Notes under the pieces: model-generated
Databases searched by the model: none
What the model was told of the DNA's origin: nothing
Seen by the model: only the letters and a program-made list of their open reading frames with translations
Program-made: the position numbers and the translations under genes
Shown here: piece after piece, positions 25,861 through 34,542 of the stretch
How positions within the stretch are numbered: the first letter of the stretch is position 1
Layout of the letters: every line of letters starts with the position of its first letter
Source of the DNA: CAYQQR01 sp964420035
GTDB taxonomy: Bacteria > Bacteroidota > Bacteroidia > Bacteroidales > SM23-62
Assembly: GCA_964420035.1 (NCBI GenBank)
Contig: CAYQQR010000043.1
Location: 1 to 36,195, forward strand
Direction: 5' to 3'
DNA length: 36,195 nt

Positions 25861-27315
25861 TTACCTTCCGGGATTGGTTTTCCAGTCATGTCGTCCATAA
25901 TATAAATAGTCATCCCATTTTACCGGTCCACTGGTTTCTCTTGGGTCTTTTGTCTGAACTAAATACCCGGTTAGTTTTTTTGAAAGTACTTCTTTTATTT
26001 CCCCGTATTCTTCCTTGTAAGCGATATTGTAGATTTGATCAGGGTCTGATTGGCAATCATACAATTCCTCGGGTGGACGTTTAGCGAATGAAAGTTGAAA
26101 ATAGATCAGCATCTGCGGATTGGACAAATTATTGACCAGGTATTCCTTAGTTGGGGAGTAATCAATATCTCCGAAACTGCCTTCGTTGGTTATAATTGTG
26201 GGAATGCCGGCAGGCCACCTGGCTGGATTATAATTCCTGATGTATAGAAATTCTTTGGTCCGTATCATCCTGGACCCATATCCGGCTCCATTCTTTCTGC
26301 ACCAGGCATGTCGCTCCCTTCCCGCACAGATAAAATCTCTTTCCGTACTTACAGGTCCGGATCTTTCCGATCTAAGGATTTTGATCAGGCTTTTTCCTGT
26401 CATTTCATCAGGAACCTGGATACCTGCTGCTTCAAGAATGGTAGGTGCGATATCCGTTAAACTAACAAAATCATCTGTAGTCCTGCCGCCTTTTATTTTG
26501 TTATCCCAGCATATCGCCAGCGGCACCCTTACCCCATGATCATAGAGTGTGGCTTTACAACGGGGGAAGGGCATCCCGTTATCGCTTGTTACGATAATAA
26601 GGGTATTTTCATAATGATTCCGGTTTTCGAGGATCTCCAACATCTCATTTAATTCAGAATCAAAGCGTTGGATTTCAAAATAATAATCTGCCAGATCTGA
26701 ACGTACTTCACTGATATCCGGAAGAAATTTCGGGACACTGATACTATCCGCGGGGATCCCGGCTGCTGAACCGGAACCTTTTTCGTAAGGCCGGTGGGCA
26801 TCATAAGTACCGAACCAAAAGCACCAGGGAGTTCCTTCCGGGACCGAATCAATGAATGACTGAAAAGATTCGTACCGGAACCCGGCAGGATTGTGCTCAT
26901 GCCCGCCGGCCTTAAAATTTCCTGGCCCCCAGCCTTTTCGTGTAAATCCCACCTTATACCCGTTTTCTTCAAGGAGCCTTGTATAAGTACTATATTTTGA
27001 TGGTAAGGTACCGAATAACTGTCCCCCTTCTTCCAACCTCCATATCTCCTGGCCCGTGAGTATGGCCGCTCTGGAAGGGGTACAGGATGGTACGGCGCAA
27101 TAGGCATGGCTGAACAAAATACCTTCTTGTGCTATTTTGTCAAATCCCGGTGTTTTGATCACCCGGTTTTCATAGGCGCCCGCGTCGCACCAGGACTGAT
27201 CATCGGATATGGCCAGCAGAATATTGGGTTTTTCAACCTTTTCCTGTGCAAAGGCTAATGTATTAACTGAAATTGAAGCTATTCCAAAAGTTGCAATAGC
27301 ATTTGAAATATTCAT
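25861..27315 (-). CDS. S1-family sulfatase, N-sulfoglucosamine-sulfohydrolase-like
   Basis: The 484-residue start at 27315 is chosen because it begins with a signal peptide (MNISNAIATFG to LAFAQ). A longer frame to 27471 would overlap SusD and adds sequence without signal character. NILLAISDDQSW gives Asp38 and Asp39, and the activation motif is Cys78-Thr-Pro-Ser-Arg82 in SCTPSRAAILTG. The short length and SDDQSW opening resemble the heparan N-sulfatase-like subfamily (S1_8 type) rather than the arylsulfatase-like pair in this locus. Members of that group also act on O-sulfates, so the substrate cannot be read from the family. It is 31 bases after SusD, the third gene of the SusC-D operon. 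Probably periplasmic. Confidence 0.92.
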   Translation of the reverse strand: MNISNAIATFGIASISVNTLAFAQEKVEKPNILLAISDDQSWCDAGAYENRVIKTPGFDKIAQEGILFSHAYCAVPSCTPSRAAILTGQEIWRLEEGGQLFGTLPSKYSTYTRLLEENGYKVGFTRKGWGPGNFKAGGHEHNPAGFRYESFQSFIDSVPEGTPWCFWFGTYDAHRPYEKGSGSAAGIPADSISVPKFLPDISEVRSDLADYYFEIQRFDSELNEMLEILENRNHYENTLIIVTSDNGMPFPRCKATLYDHGVRVPLAICWDNKIKGGRTTDDFVSLTDIAPTILEAAGIQVPDEMTGKSLIKILRSERSGPVSTERDFICAGRERHAWCRKNGAGYGSRMIRTKEFLYIRNYNPARWPAGIPTIITNEGSFGDIDYSPTKEYLVNNLSNPQMLIYFQLSFAKRPPEELYDCQSDPDQIYNIAYKEEYGEIKEVLSKKLTGYLVQTKDPRETSGPVKWDDYLYYGRHDWKTNPGR

Positions 27316-27346
27316 GATATTTGATGGTTCCCTTTTTACTTTCTGA

Positions 27347-28939
27347 TTAATAACCGGGATTTTGTTCCAGGTTTGGATTGGCCAATATCTCTTCGTATGG
27401 GATGGGAAAAAGGACCCGGTGCGGTTCACTTGATGTATGCATGATCCATTGTTTGGTTGTGAAAACCCCAAACCTGATGAGTTGCTGCCGGCGGTGTCCT
27501 TCTATACAAAACTCCCATGCATATTCTTTCAGGAACCGCTCTTCATCAAGTTCACCAACTTTAAGTACCTTATCACCTGAAAAATCGACAAAGGCTCTTT
27601 CACGAACTTTATTGATCAGGTTGACGATCTCCTGGGTGGCCACCTTGTTGTTTTTTCTCCATAAAGCTTCTGCTTTCATAAAATAAACATCAGCATACCT
27701 GAAATACGGGAAATCACAACTAAGTGAATTTTTAGCCCCCTCGGGGATTTCATACTTGATTGCCCGCATACCATCTCTTTCACCTGTGGTCACACCATCA
27801 GGATCGAAGATTATTTCTTTCGTGTAGATCAGCAGAGAATCCTTATCTCTTGGATTCCATGGATCACACTTCAGGGGAGTTCCAACAACTCCCGTATTGG
27901 TTCCGAGATTATCATACAACTGCCCCTGCATCCATGTTTTCTCCAACCTGAGATCCTCAGGAGGGTATGTGTCGATGAATTCCGGAGGAGCACAAAAACC
28001 ACCCCAATAATAGGTTTCTGTTTTTTGATGGAAATGATATTTCCAATGATGGGTCCATAGGTGAATGTGGAATGCTTCACCCCATTCATGGTAGGTTTCA
28101 TCGTTTACGATCGGCAGAACCAATTCGCGAGAATCCAGATCATTCTCTTCAGAGAAGGGCGTGCTATAATCAACGTCCAGCCGGTAATTACCTGAATTCA
28201 TAATTTCGTCACAGAGTGAAATCACCTTATCCCATTCCTGTGTACCCGACCAGACTTCGGCATTTAAATATACCCTGGCCAATAAATGTTTTGCTGCATA
28301 TTTGTTCCACCGGGCATACCCCCGTTCATCCAGATAGGGTATGTTTTCTTCCAGTTCCTGGATAATAAAGTCGAATACGTCTTTTCTGGGAATGGTTTCC
28401 GGCAGGTAACCGTCGGGAACATCATATTGAGTCTCAAGTGGAACATTTCCAAAAAAGTCAATAAGATGATAATACCAGAAAACCCTGGCTACTTTTATTT
28501 CAGCAAGTGTTTTCTCTTTGTTTTCAAATTCCTGGTCCGCGAACTGGTAAAGTAACCTGTTGCATGTATTGACGCCCTGATAGAACTTCCTCCAGTTTCC
28601 AAGAAAGTGTTGATCATCAACAGTCCATAAATGTTGGTTCAGGCGAAAATATATCCCACCATCATACCATGCGCCTCCCCTTTTAGGTGTAATCCACAGG
28701 TCTGATGTCTCTTCAGCAGTATAGAGCCAACAACCACCGGTGTGTATTGCTTCTCCTGCAAAAAGCATCCTCATGTCGGAATAAACGGATCCGAGGGCAG
28801 CTGCTACATCTTCATCAGTGAAATTTTCATAGAATTTTTCTTCCGTCAGCAGGTCGTATACTTCTTCATCCAGGTCGGTACAAGTCCCAAGACCCAGAAA
28901 AAGAATGATTATCGATAAATAGATTTTGATTGATTTCAT
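27347..28939 (-). CDS. susD: SusD/RagB-family surface glycan-binding lipoprotein
   Basis: The 530-residue start at 28939 gives a lipoprotein signal (MKSIKIYLSIIILFLGLGTC) followed at once by the typical SusD opening TDLDEEVYDLLTEEKFYENFTDEDVAAAL. The upstream extension to 29056 overlaps SusC and is not used. The body is the TPR-like SusD fold; EIKVARVFWYYHLIDFFGNVPL is the usual conserved helix and PFRYADVYFMKAEAL-like residues (FPYFRYADVYFMKAEAL) are present near residue 420. It ends LFPIPYEEILANPNLEQNPGY, a standard SusD terminus. SusD forms the lid on SusC and binds oligosaccharide at the cell surface for import. Thirteen bases separate it from susC. The symbol denotes family, not starch specificity. 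Confidence 0.96.
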   Translation of the reverse strand: MKSIKIYLSIIILFLGLGTCTDLDEEVYDLLTEEKFYENFTDEDVAAALGSVYSDMRMLFAGEAIHTGGCWLYTAEETSDLWITPKRGGAWYDGGIYFRLNQHLWTVDDQHFLGNWRKFYQGVNTCNRLLYQFADQEFENKEKTLAEIKVARVFWYYHLIDFFGNVPLETQYDVPDGYLPETIPRKDVFDFIIQELEENIPYLDERGYARWNKYAAKHLLARVYLNAEVWSGTQEWDKVISLCDEIMNSGNYRLDVDYSTPFSEENDLDSRELVLPIVNDETYHEWGEAFHIHLWTHHWKYHFHQKTETYYWGGFCAPPEFIDTYPPEDLRLEKTWMQGQLYDNLGTNTGVVGTPLKCDPWNPRDKDSLLIYTKEIIFDPDGVTTGERDGMRAIKYEIPEGAKNSLSCDFPYFRYADVYFMKAEALWRKNNKVATQEIVNLINKVRERAFVDFSGDKVLKVGELDEERFLKEYAWEFCIEGHRRQQLIRFGVFTTKQWIMHTSSEPHRVLFPIPYEEILANPNLEQNPGY

Positions 28940-28952
28940 ATTGGATAGATAT

Positions 28953-31900
28953 TTAAAAACCGAGTTTAACGCCAAAAGTATAAGTCCTCGTCGTCGGATA
29001 ACCGCCGGTATAATCCATGCCCGGTGAAAGGCCAAGGAAATTGATTTCCGGGTCAACGCCCTTATATTCAGTGAATGTATACAGGTTCAGGCTTGTGACA
29101 TAGATCCGGGCAAATTTGACATATTTATTGTTAGCCAAGTCAAAATTATAGCCAAGGGTTATATTATCTATTTTAAGATAATCACCTTTCTCGATGTAAT
29201 AGCTTACATAAGCGGGAGCGGTTTTCACCCAGGCTGTTGAACCATAAGGATGATCCAGAATGCTTGTAGGGAAATTATATTGTTGACCTTTTATAAAATT
29301 CTCCCAAAGCATTCTATGCTGGTTCAGTATCTGGTAATCAAACGTACCTCTAAGGGAAACTGTAAGATCAAGATTCTTATAGGACAGCGTTGTACTTAAA
29401 CCTGCGAATATTTTCGGGATACCATTACCCAGGATTTGCCTGTCAGCCAACTCTCCATATTCACCATCAACGATCCATGCACCGGTCGAGTCAAGGCCCG
29501 TTGACTTCCAGCCAAAGAAATTACCCAATGGACTTCCTTCTTCAACAAGATGCGTCGGTTTTTGCACGGGTGCGCCGGTATGCCCGACCTCAAGGAAGTC
29601 TCGCTTATACTCTTCATTTGACAATTTGACCAGTTCATTGGTGTTGTATGAGAAATTACCGGTTGCTTTCCATTTAATATTGTGCGTATTGATCATCACT
29701 GCATCCAGGGTGATCTCGATTCCTTTGTTTGATATCTCACCCACATTGGCCAGGATTGTTGAAACAAGGTTTGGTGGAACAGGCACACTATAGGTGTACA
29801 ATAGATCTTTTGTATTACGCGTATAGTAGTCAACACTACCTCCGAGTCGATAATTCAAAAAAGAAAAATCAAGGCCAATATTGGTTTCATGTTTTGTTTC
29901 CCATTTCAGGTTTGGATTGGCATTCATAGAGGGCCCCACACTGTATATCCACCTGCCTTTATAGAATGTAGGAGTATAATAATCAAATCTCATTTGGGAG
30001 AGATAGGGATTTGATGGTTCGGTTCCCGTGACCCCATATCCGATCCGGAGCTTGAGGTCATTAATAAAATTGGCTGTTGAAAGAAAACCTTCCTCAGAAA
30101 TTCTCCAGCCTGCAGATAGGGCAGGAAACAGCCCCCATTTATTATTTTTCCCGAATTTAGATGACCCTTCTCGCCTGATACTTGCAGCAAAGAGATATTT
30201 GTTTTCATAACTGTAATTAAACCGGCTGAAAAAAGCGATCAATTTACTCATGGCTTTGTAACCGCCCATGGATGCATCCCCTTCTTTCAGGGCGTAACCA
30301 AGGTCAGGACGGTTATAGCTGAAGGCATCCGTGGGATAATTGTAGTTTCGAATACTGAAGCCTTCCCAGTTGAAATCCTGGTAACTGTAACCACCCAAAA
30401 TGGTGAAATCGTGGCCATTGATTTCTTTGGTGTAGTCCGCGATCAGTTCAAGTGTTTTTTGTTGGTTTAAACTGGTATTTCTGCCTCCGTCCCCGGTCCT
30501 CGAGGTATTATAGAACCGGTTGCCGTACCAGCCGTTTAAATGTGTAAAACGCTGCAATGCCGTTACAAGTGATATGTTCAGTCCCCTGATTGGTTCTGCA
30601 ACGATCTTGCTGTTGATCAGGGTTTGGTTCCATTTGATGTCTTCCCTGAATTCCTTTGCCATTTGTACTGCATTATCTACCCCCGCGAATATGGTGTAAT
30701 TTCCCAGGCTGTCGATCACGGGTTCTGTAGGATTGGCAATCCGCGTTGCAAAATAAATATTGTTTTCATCGTTGGTCTGGCCCTGGGTAACCGTATTAGT
30801 AAGATTTACGTTGAATCGCAAACGGTTATCGAGTATCGAATGGTTCAGTCCTAACCTGAGCTGAAGTTCTTCTCTATTGGTATTGATCAGCAGACCTTCC
30901 TGGGACTTGTAATTCACTGAAGCTATATAATTGGTTGAAGAGGTACCACCATTAATGGATAGATTGTGCGTATGACTGAACGGTGTTCGGGATATCTCTT
31001 TCCACCAGTCCGTGCTGTAACCTTGATCTACGATTTCAAAAAAACCATCTGTTATTTCAGGGATCTCACGGTATTTCTCAGCGTAAAATACTTCAATCTG
31101 GTTCGATATCTGGTCCACGGAGAAATAGCCATGGTAGTTAACTGTAGGAGCGCCACTCACAGAAGCACCCTTCCTGGTTGTAATTAAAATAACCCCATTG
31201 GTCCCCCTTGTTCCATAAATTGCTGCTGCTGAGCCATCTTTCAGCACATCAATGCTTTCAATATCATCTGGTGATACCGTGTTAAGACTTCCCCCGGGGA
31301 TGCCATCGATTACAATCAATGGTTGTGAATTGCCTTGAAGTGTTGATACGCCTCTTAGCATAAGTTGTACGTCTGGATTATTGGGGTCCCCGGAGGTTGT
31401 ATTGATTGCCAGTCCGGCAACTTTACCTTTGATAAGTTGTACAGGATTATTAACACTTCCCTGGATGAAATCCTCCGATTTAACGCTGGAAATGGAACTG
31501 GTAATTGCTTCCCTTTTTTGCGTACCGTACCCCACGACTACAACTTCTTCCAGTCCGATCAGGTCTTGTTTTAAGGATACATCGATCTGCACTTGATCGT
31601 CAATCGGGATCTCTTGTGAAAGGTATCCCACATAGGAAAAAACCAGTACCTTATCCTCAGGCTCTACCTGGATGGTGTACTGCCCGCTCAAATCAGTTAC
31701 AGCTCCCCTGGCTTTCCCCTTGATTTTGATGGTAACTCCGGGGAGGGGTTCACCGTTTTCGTTGGTTACTGTACCCTTAATTACGGTAGGTTGTTGCTTA
31801 GCGATAGCGGATGCTTGATTTTTACCTGTATTGCTCGTGATTGAAATTGCGCTGTTCCCGTTTTCATAGCCGTGATCTTTGGCAATCAGGCTACTGATAT

Positions 31901-31988
31901 TAAAGAGTAGGAACAGTATCACCAAAACTATTGTCACGTTGCTTTTTGGTAACATCAACTGAAGTTTACATTTGTTTTCCTGATTCAT
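28953..31988 (-). CDS. susC: SusC/RagA-family TonB-dependent outer-membrane transporter
   Basis: A 1011-residue transporter. Order: signal segment (about 18-37), a carboxypeptidase-D-regulatory-like domain (IKGTVTNENGEPLPGVTIKI, about 70-145), TonB-box-like EEVVVVGYGTQ near 148, a plug domain with the SusC signature LIVIDGIPGG and GSAAAIYGTRGTNGVILITT (about 225-270), then a 22-strand beta-barrel ending in TYTFGVKLGF with the terminal Phe typical of outer-membrane barrels. It imports oligosaccharides delivered by SusD, powered by TonB. There is no N-terminal STN/anti-sigma-signalling domain, which fits regulation by the HTCS instead of an ECF sigma/anti-sigma pair. Transcribed after the stand-alone module gene, with a strong hairpin in the 174-base gap between them. 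Confidence 0.97.
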   Translation of the reverse strand: MNQENKCKLQLMLPKSNVTIVLVILFLLFNISSLIAKDHGYENGNSAISITSNTGKNQASAIAKQQPTVIKGTVTNENGEPLPGVTIKIKGKARGAVTDLSGQYTIQVEPEDKVLVFSYVGYLSQEIPIDDQVQIDVSLKQDLIGLEEVVVVGYGTQKREAITSSISSVKSEDFIQGSVNNPVQLIKGKVAGLAINTTSGDPNNPDVQLMLRGVSTLQGNSQPLIVIDGIPGGSLNTVSPDDIESIDVLKDGSAAAIYGTRGTNGVILITTRKGASVSGAPTVNYHGYFSVDQISNQIEVFYAEKYREIPEITDGFFEIVDQGYSTDWWKEISRTPFSHTHNLSINGGTSSTNYIASVNYKSQEGLLINTNREELQLRLGLNHSILDNRLRFNVNLTNTVTQGQTNDENNIYFATRIANPTEPVIDSLGNYTIFAGVDNAVQMAKEFREDIKWNQTLINSKIVAEPIRGLNISLVTALQRFTHLNGWYGNRFYNTSRTGDGGRNTSLNQQKTLELIADYTKEINGHDFTILGGYSYQDFNWEGFSIRNYNYPTDAFSYNRPDLGYALKEGDASMGGYKAMSKLIAFFSRFNYSYENKYLFAASIRREGSSKFGKNNKWGLFPALSAGWRISEEGFLSTANFINDLKLRIGYGVTGTEPSNPYLSQMRFDYYTPTFYKGRWIYSVGPSMNANPNLKWETKHETNIGLDFSFLNYRLGGSVDYYTRNTKDLLYTYSVPVPPNLVSTILANVGEISNKGIEITLDAVMINTHNIKWKATGNFSYNTNELVKLSNEEYKRDFLEVGHTGAPVQKPTHLVEEGSPLGNFFGWKSTGLDSTGAWIVDGEYGELADRQILGNGIPKIFAGLSTTLSYKNLDLTVSLRGTFDYQILNQHRMLWENFIKGQQYNFPTSILDHPYGSTAWVKTAPAYVSYYIEKGDYLKIDNITLGYNFDLANNKYVKFARIYVTSLNLYTFTEYKGVDPEINFLGLSPGMDYTGGYPTTRTYTFGVKLGF

Positions 31989-32089
31989 TTTGGTTTTTAT
32001 AAGTGCTGATTATTAGATGCTTTTCACCATGTCCATGCTGGATTTTCAGCCTGGCTTCTTATGGAAATTGAATTGTGCAATTGGTCCAA

Positions 32090-32144
32090 CATCAACAATC
32101 TACAATAAGCTATTTGCAGAGCAGCTTATTGTAGATTGCTGATG
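32090..32144 (-). promoter_or_regulatory. Long stem-loop between the stand-alone module gene and susC
   Basis: CAATCTACAATAAGCT (32096-32111) and AGCTTATTGTAGATTG (32123-32138) form a perfect 16-base inverted repeat around an 11-base loop. With one mismatch it continues five more bases on each side (CATCA/TGATG), giving a 22-position stem. It lies 18 bases beyond the stop of the first operon gene and about 100 before the susC start. No T-run follows it, so it is more like a transcript-stabilising, processing or partial-termination element than a simple terminator. It may make expression of the secreted module differ from susC. Confidence 0.6.
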
Positions 32145-32162
32145 AAAGGGTTGTGGAATACC

Positions 32163-33032
32163 TTATTGCTTAATGATCTTAGATACTTCCACCTGGCCAT
32201 CGAATTTTTGGATCTTAACCAGGTATATCCCCTTGGAAAGGTCACCGACAGGCACACGGTAGAAGTCTTGTTTTGCTGTATTCAATCTTTTGACCACCCT
32301 ACCGTTGATACTATAGATGGTTATCTCATCGACTTTCCCAATTCCCTTAAGTATCAGTTCATCCGTAACCGGATTATTGAGGTAATAGGATATTTTGCCT
32401 GAACGATCCCGGAATACGGTTGTAGCCGCAGGTTCGTAGGGGTCCATTTCACTGTCGATAATGATGTCGTCGAAATATACATTAACATCATTATCCAGAG
32501 GATCAGCAGTCCAGCCTCCCTCTTCGGTAGCGTTCATGACAGCCATGAAATAAAACCTTGACCAGTCATGATTTGTGGCTGCTGTATCTGAGAAATCAAA
32601 AACGTAATCAACCCATACGTTTGGAGTAGGGCAAGGAACTCTTGTTGGGGGATCTTCATACTTCCCTGATTCGGAAATTCCGTCATCCGTTCTGATTACC
32701 TGTAAGGCACATGGATCCGTGTTATCCTTCATCATTTTGACATGGATGTAGACGGCATCTCCACTAAATTGAATATCATATGCTTGCAATTCTGACATTG
32801 CAGCAGACCATACTGGTGCATCTTTGGCTTTGATCCACAGCATTACGGAATCACTGGGATTCAGGTCGCTTTTATCCGGATTGGCAACGATTTCCGGTTG
32901 TGGGGCATCTTGATGTGCATTGATCCATTCGGGAGTTTCTGCACTGTTTTCAAAAGTCTCAAGCACAGTTTTTTGTCCCATTGTATAACCTACAAATGCG
33001 GATACTAGAATTAAAGAGTAAAGCTTTTTCAT
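32163..33032 (-). CDS. Secreted stand-alone binding-like module with T9SS tail
   Basis: A 289-residue protein: signal peptide (to about MGQ at residue 20), one module from residue about 24 to 195 (ETFENSAETPEWINAHQ to NVYFDDIIID), and a T9SS type A sorting domain to the end (SKIIKQ). No catalytic domain is present. The module is strikingly similar to the one fused to the sulfatase at 16481, including DSVMLWIK, MMKDNTDPCALQVIRT, the WVDYVFDFSDTAATNHDW stretch and DNDVNVYFDDIIIDS. The strand pattern suggests a jelly-roll carbohydrate-binding module, though I do not recognise a numbered CBM family. As first gene of the SusCD operon and exported by T9SS, it could be a secreted glycan-binding or targeting protein. 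Binding function is inferred. Confidence 0.85.
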   Translation of the reverse strand: MKKLYSLILVSAFVGYTMGQKTVLETFENSAETPEWINAHQDAPQPEIVANPDKSDLNPSDSVMLWIKAKDAPVWSAAMSELQAYDIQFSGDAVYIHVKMMKDNTDPCALQVIRTDDGISESGKYEDPPTRVPCPTPNVWVDYVFDFSDTAATNHDWSRFYFMAVMNATEEGGWTADPLDNDVNVYFDDIIIDSEMDPYEPAATTVFRDRSGKISYYLNNPVTDELILKGIGKVDEITIYSINGRVVKRLNTAKQDFYRVPVGDLSKGIYLVKIQKFDGQVEVSKIIKQ

Positions 33033-33247
33033 GGTAATAAAGTTTTGGTTAGTAATACAATTTTATGGAAATATGCGGTTTGAGCAATTCAATATATTTC
33101 CAAATAGATGGATTTTTTGGTCAACTGAGAAAAATCTGCATCCCGAAGCTTTTAAATTTTCCCAGTCCTTTTGCAAACAAGTTTGATAGCGTCATATCCG
33201 AGATTGCTCACCCCGGGTCATCATGTTTTAGTACGTTAATTATCAGT

Positions 33248-33277
33248 TTTGTGGAGATTAAAAAAAGTGTATCTTTA
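33248..33277 (+). promoter_or_regulatory. Bacteroidota-type promoter for the ATPase at 33310
   Basis: TTTG (33248-33251) and TATCTTTA (33270-33277) are separated by 18 bases. They match the Bacteroidota -33 TTTG and -7 TAnnTTTG elements with one mismatch, 32 bases upstream of the ATG. The rest of the 33033-33309 gap shows no other gene. Confidence 0.5.
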
Positions 33278-33311
33278 CAAATCAGGAATTAAATTCCGCA
33301 ATTGTAAAGAT
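33271..33311. promoter_or_regulatory. Nested palindrome over promoter and start codon
   Basis: Outer arms ATCTTTACAA (33271-33280) and TTGTAAAGAT (33302-33311) are a perfect 10-base inverted repeat. An inner palindrome, GGAATT-A-AATTCC (33285-33297), sits between them. The left outer arm overlaps the -7 element and the right one includes the AT of the start codon. This is a likely operator for autoregulation. Confidence 0.55.
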
Positions 33312-34476
33312 GATTATAACGCGAGATATACAGGAACACGTTAAGAGACTTGCAGGTAAATTTCCTGTTATCAGCATTACCGGACCCAGGCAAAGTGGTA
33401 AGACAACTCTTTCGAAGATGTGTTTCCCTGATTTGGAATACGTTAACCTCGAGATGCCTGATTCCCGTTCCTTTGCTGAGCATGATCCGAAGCGCTTTGT
33501 TAGCAGGTTCACGAAAGGTGTCGTTATTGATGAAATCCAGTATGTTCCCGAATTGTTTTCATACATTCAGGGTATTGTTGATGAGAATTCCCGCACCGGG
33601 CAGTTTATCATAACCGGCTCGCGGAATTTTTTGCTCATGGAAAAGACAGCCCAAAGCCTGGCAGGAAGGGTTGCTGTTATCAATCTCCTGCCATTCTCAA
33701 TGGAAGAACTTAACGGAAATAGTTTGCTGCCCAATAATTTTGAGAATTATCTGTTCCATGGTTCCTATCCCCGGATCTATGATAAAAAAATATCCCAGGA
33801 AGATTTTTACCCGTCCTACATACAATCCTACCTGGAAAGAGACGTGCGGAACCTTTCGAACATTATGAACCTGACCCTGTTTAAGAACTTCCTTGAGGTT
33901 ACAGCCGGAAGAACCGGTCAGGTCATTAATTTCACATCCATCTCCAACGAACTGGGTGTGGACCAAAAAACCGTGAAGAACTGGTTTTCCATTCTGCAGG
34001 CCAGTTTTATTGTTTTTTTTGTTCGTCCATATGTAAAAAATTACAATAAGCGACTTGTAAAAAGTCCTAAAATGTATTTTTTTGATACGGGTTTCGCGTG
34101 TTCTTTGCTCGGCATTAACTCCGTCCATGATGTCTCCCGTCACTTTCTCAGAGGAGCGCTGTTCGAAAATCTGATCTTGTCGGAATTGATGAAGCTTTAT
34201 TATAACAAGACCCAACAACCTCGATTATACTTCTGGAGAGATAATACCGGGAATGAAATTGATTGCATCATTCAATCGGGAAACAGGGAAAAAGTTGTGG
34301 AAATAAAGTCGGGGACCACCATTGCATCTGATTTCTTCAAAGGACTGGAATATTATCGCAAGCTCTCCGGCTTACCCCCTGATAATTTCTATTTGATCTA
34401 TGGTGGCAAAGAGGAGCAGGATAGGAGTTCGGGTAAGGTTTTGGGCTGGGATCAGGTAGCAGAATTGGTTAAATAA
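33310..34476 (+). CDS. AAA_14/DUF4143 family ATPase
   Basis: A 388-residue cytoplasmic P-loop protein. Walker A is GPRQSGKT at residues 25-32 and Walker B VVIDEIQ with Asp74-Glu75. A sensor-like TGSRNF follows. The C-terminal DUF4143 domain includes a winged-helix-like region (ELGVDQKTVKNWFSIL) and ends with a PD-(D/E)xK-like pattern, NEIDCII then VVEIKSG. Such ATPases are common, often mobile, in Bacteroidota and archaea; their biological role is not settled. It is unrelated to the adjacent PUL and divergent from it. It is convergent with a second ATPase of the same family but different lineage, 66 bases away. Family certain, function unknown. Confidence 0.93.
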   Translation: MIITRDIQEHVKRLAGKFPVISITGPRQSGKTTLSKMCFPDLEYVNLEMPDSRSFAEHDPKRFVSRFTKGVVIDEIQYVPELFSYIQGIVDENSRTGQFIITGSRNFLLMEKTAQSLAGRVAVINLLPFSMEELNGNSLLPNNFENYLFHGSYPRIYDKKISQEDFYPSYIQSYLERDVRNLSNIMNLTLFKNFLEVTAGRTGQVINFTSISNELGVDQKTVKNWFSILQASFIVFFVRPYVKNYNKRLVKSPKMYFFDTGFACSLLGINSVHDVSRHFLRGALFENLILSELMKLYYNKTQQPRLYFWRDNTGNEIDCIIQSGNREKVVEIKSGTTIASDFFKGLEYYRKLSGLPPDNFYLIYGGKEEQDRSSGKVLGWDQVAELVK

Positions 34477-34542
34477 ATATAGTAGATGTTCAATTGATAG
34501 CGTAATTGAAGAAAGAAAAAATTCACCAGATCTTTTTTGATT

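Noticed and set aside
27316..27471. 52-residue N-terminal extension of the sulfatase at 25861
   Set aside because: It overlaps the SusD coding region and lacks signal character; the Met at 27315 starts a proper signal peptide.
28940..29056. 39-residue N-terminal extension of SusD
   Set aside because: It overlaps the SusC C-terminal codons; the lipoprotein signal begins at 28939.
3974..33032. Ulvan or fucoidan as the PUL target
   Set aside because: No ulvan lyase, GH105, GH78, GH29, GH95 or GH107-type protein was recognised, so these targets are less supported than arabinan- or carrageenan-like ones.
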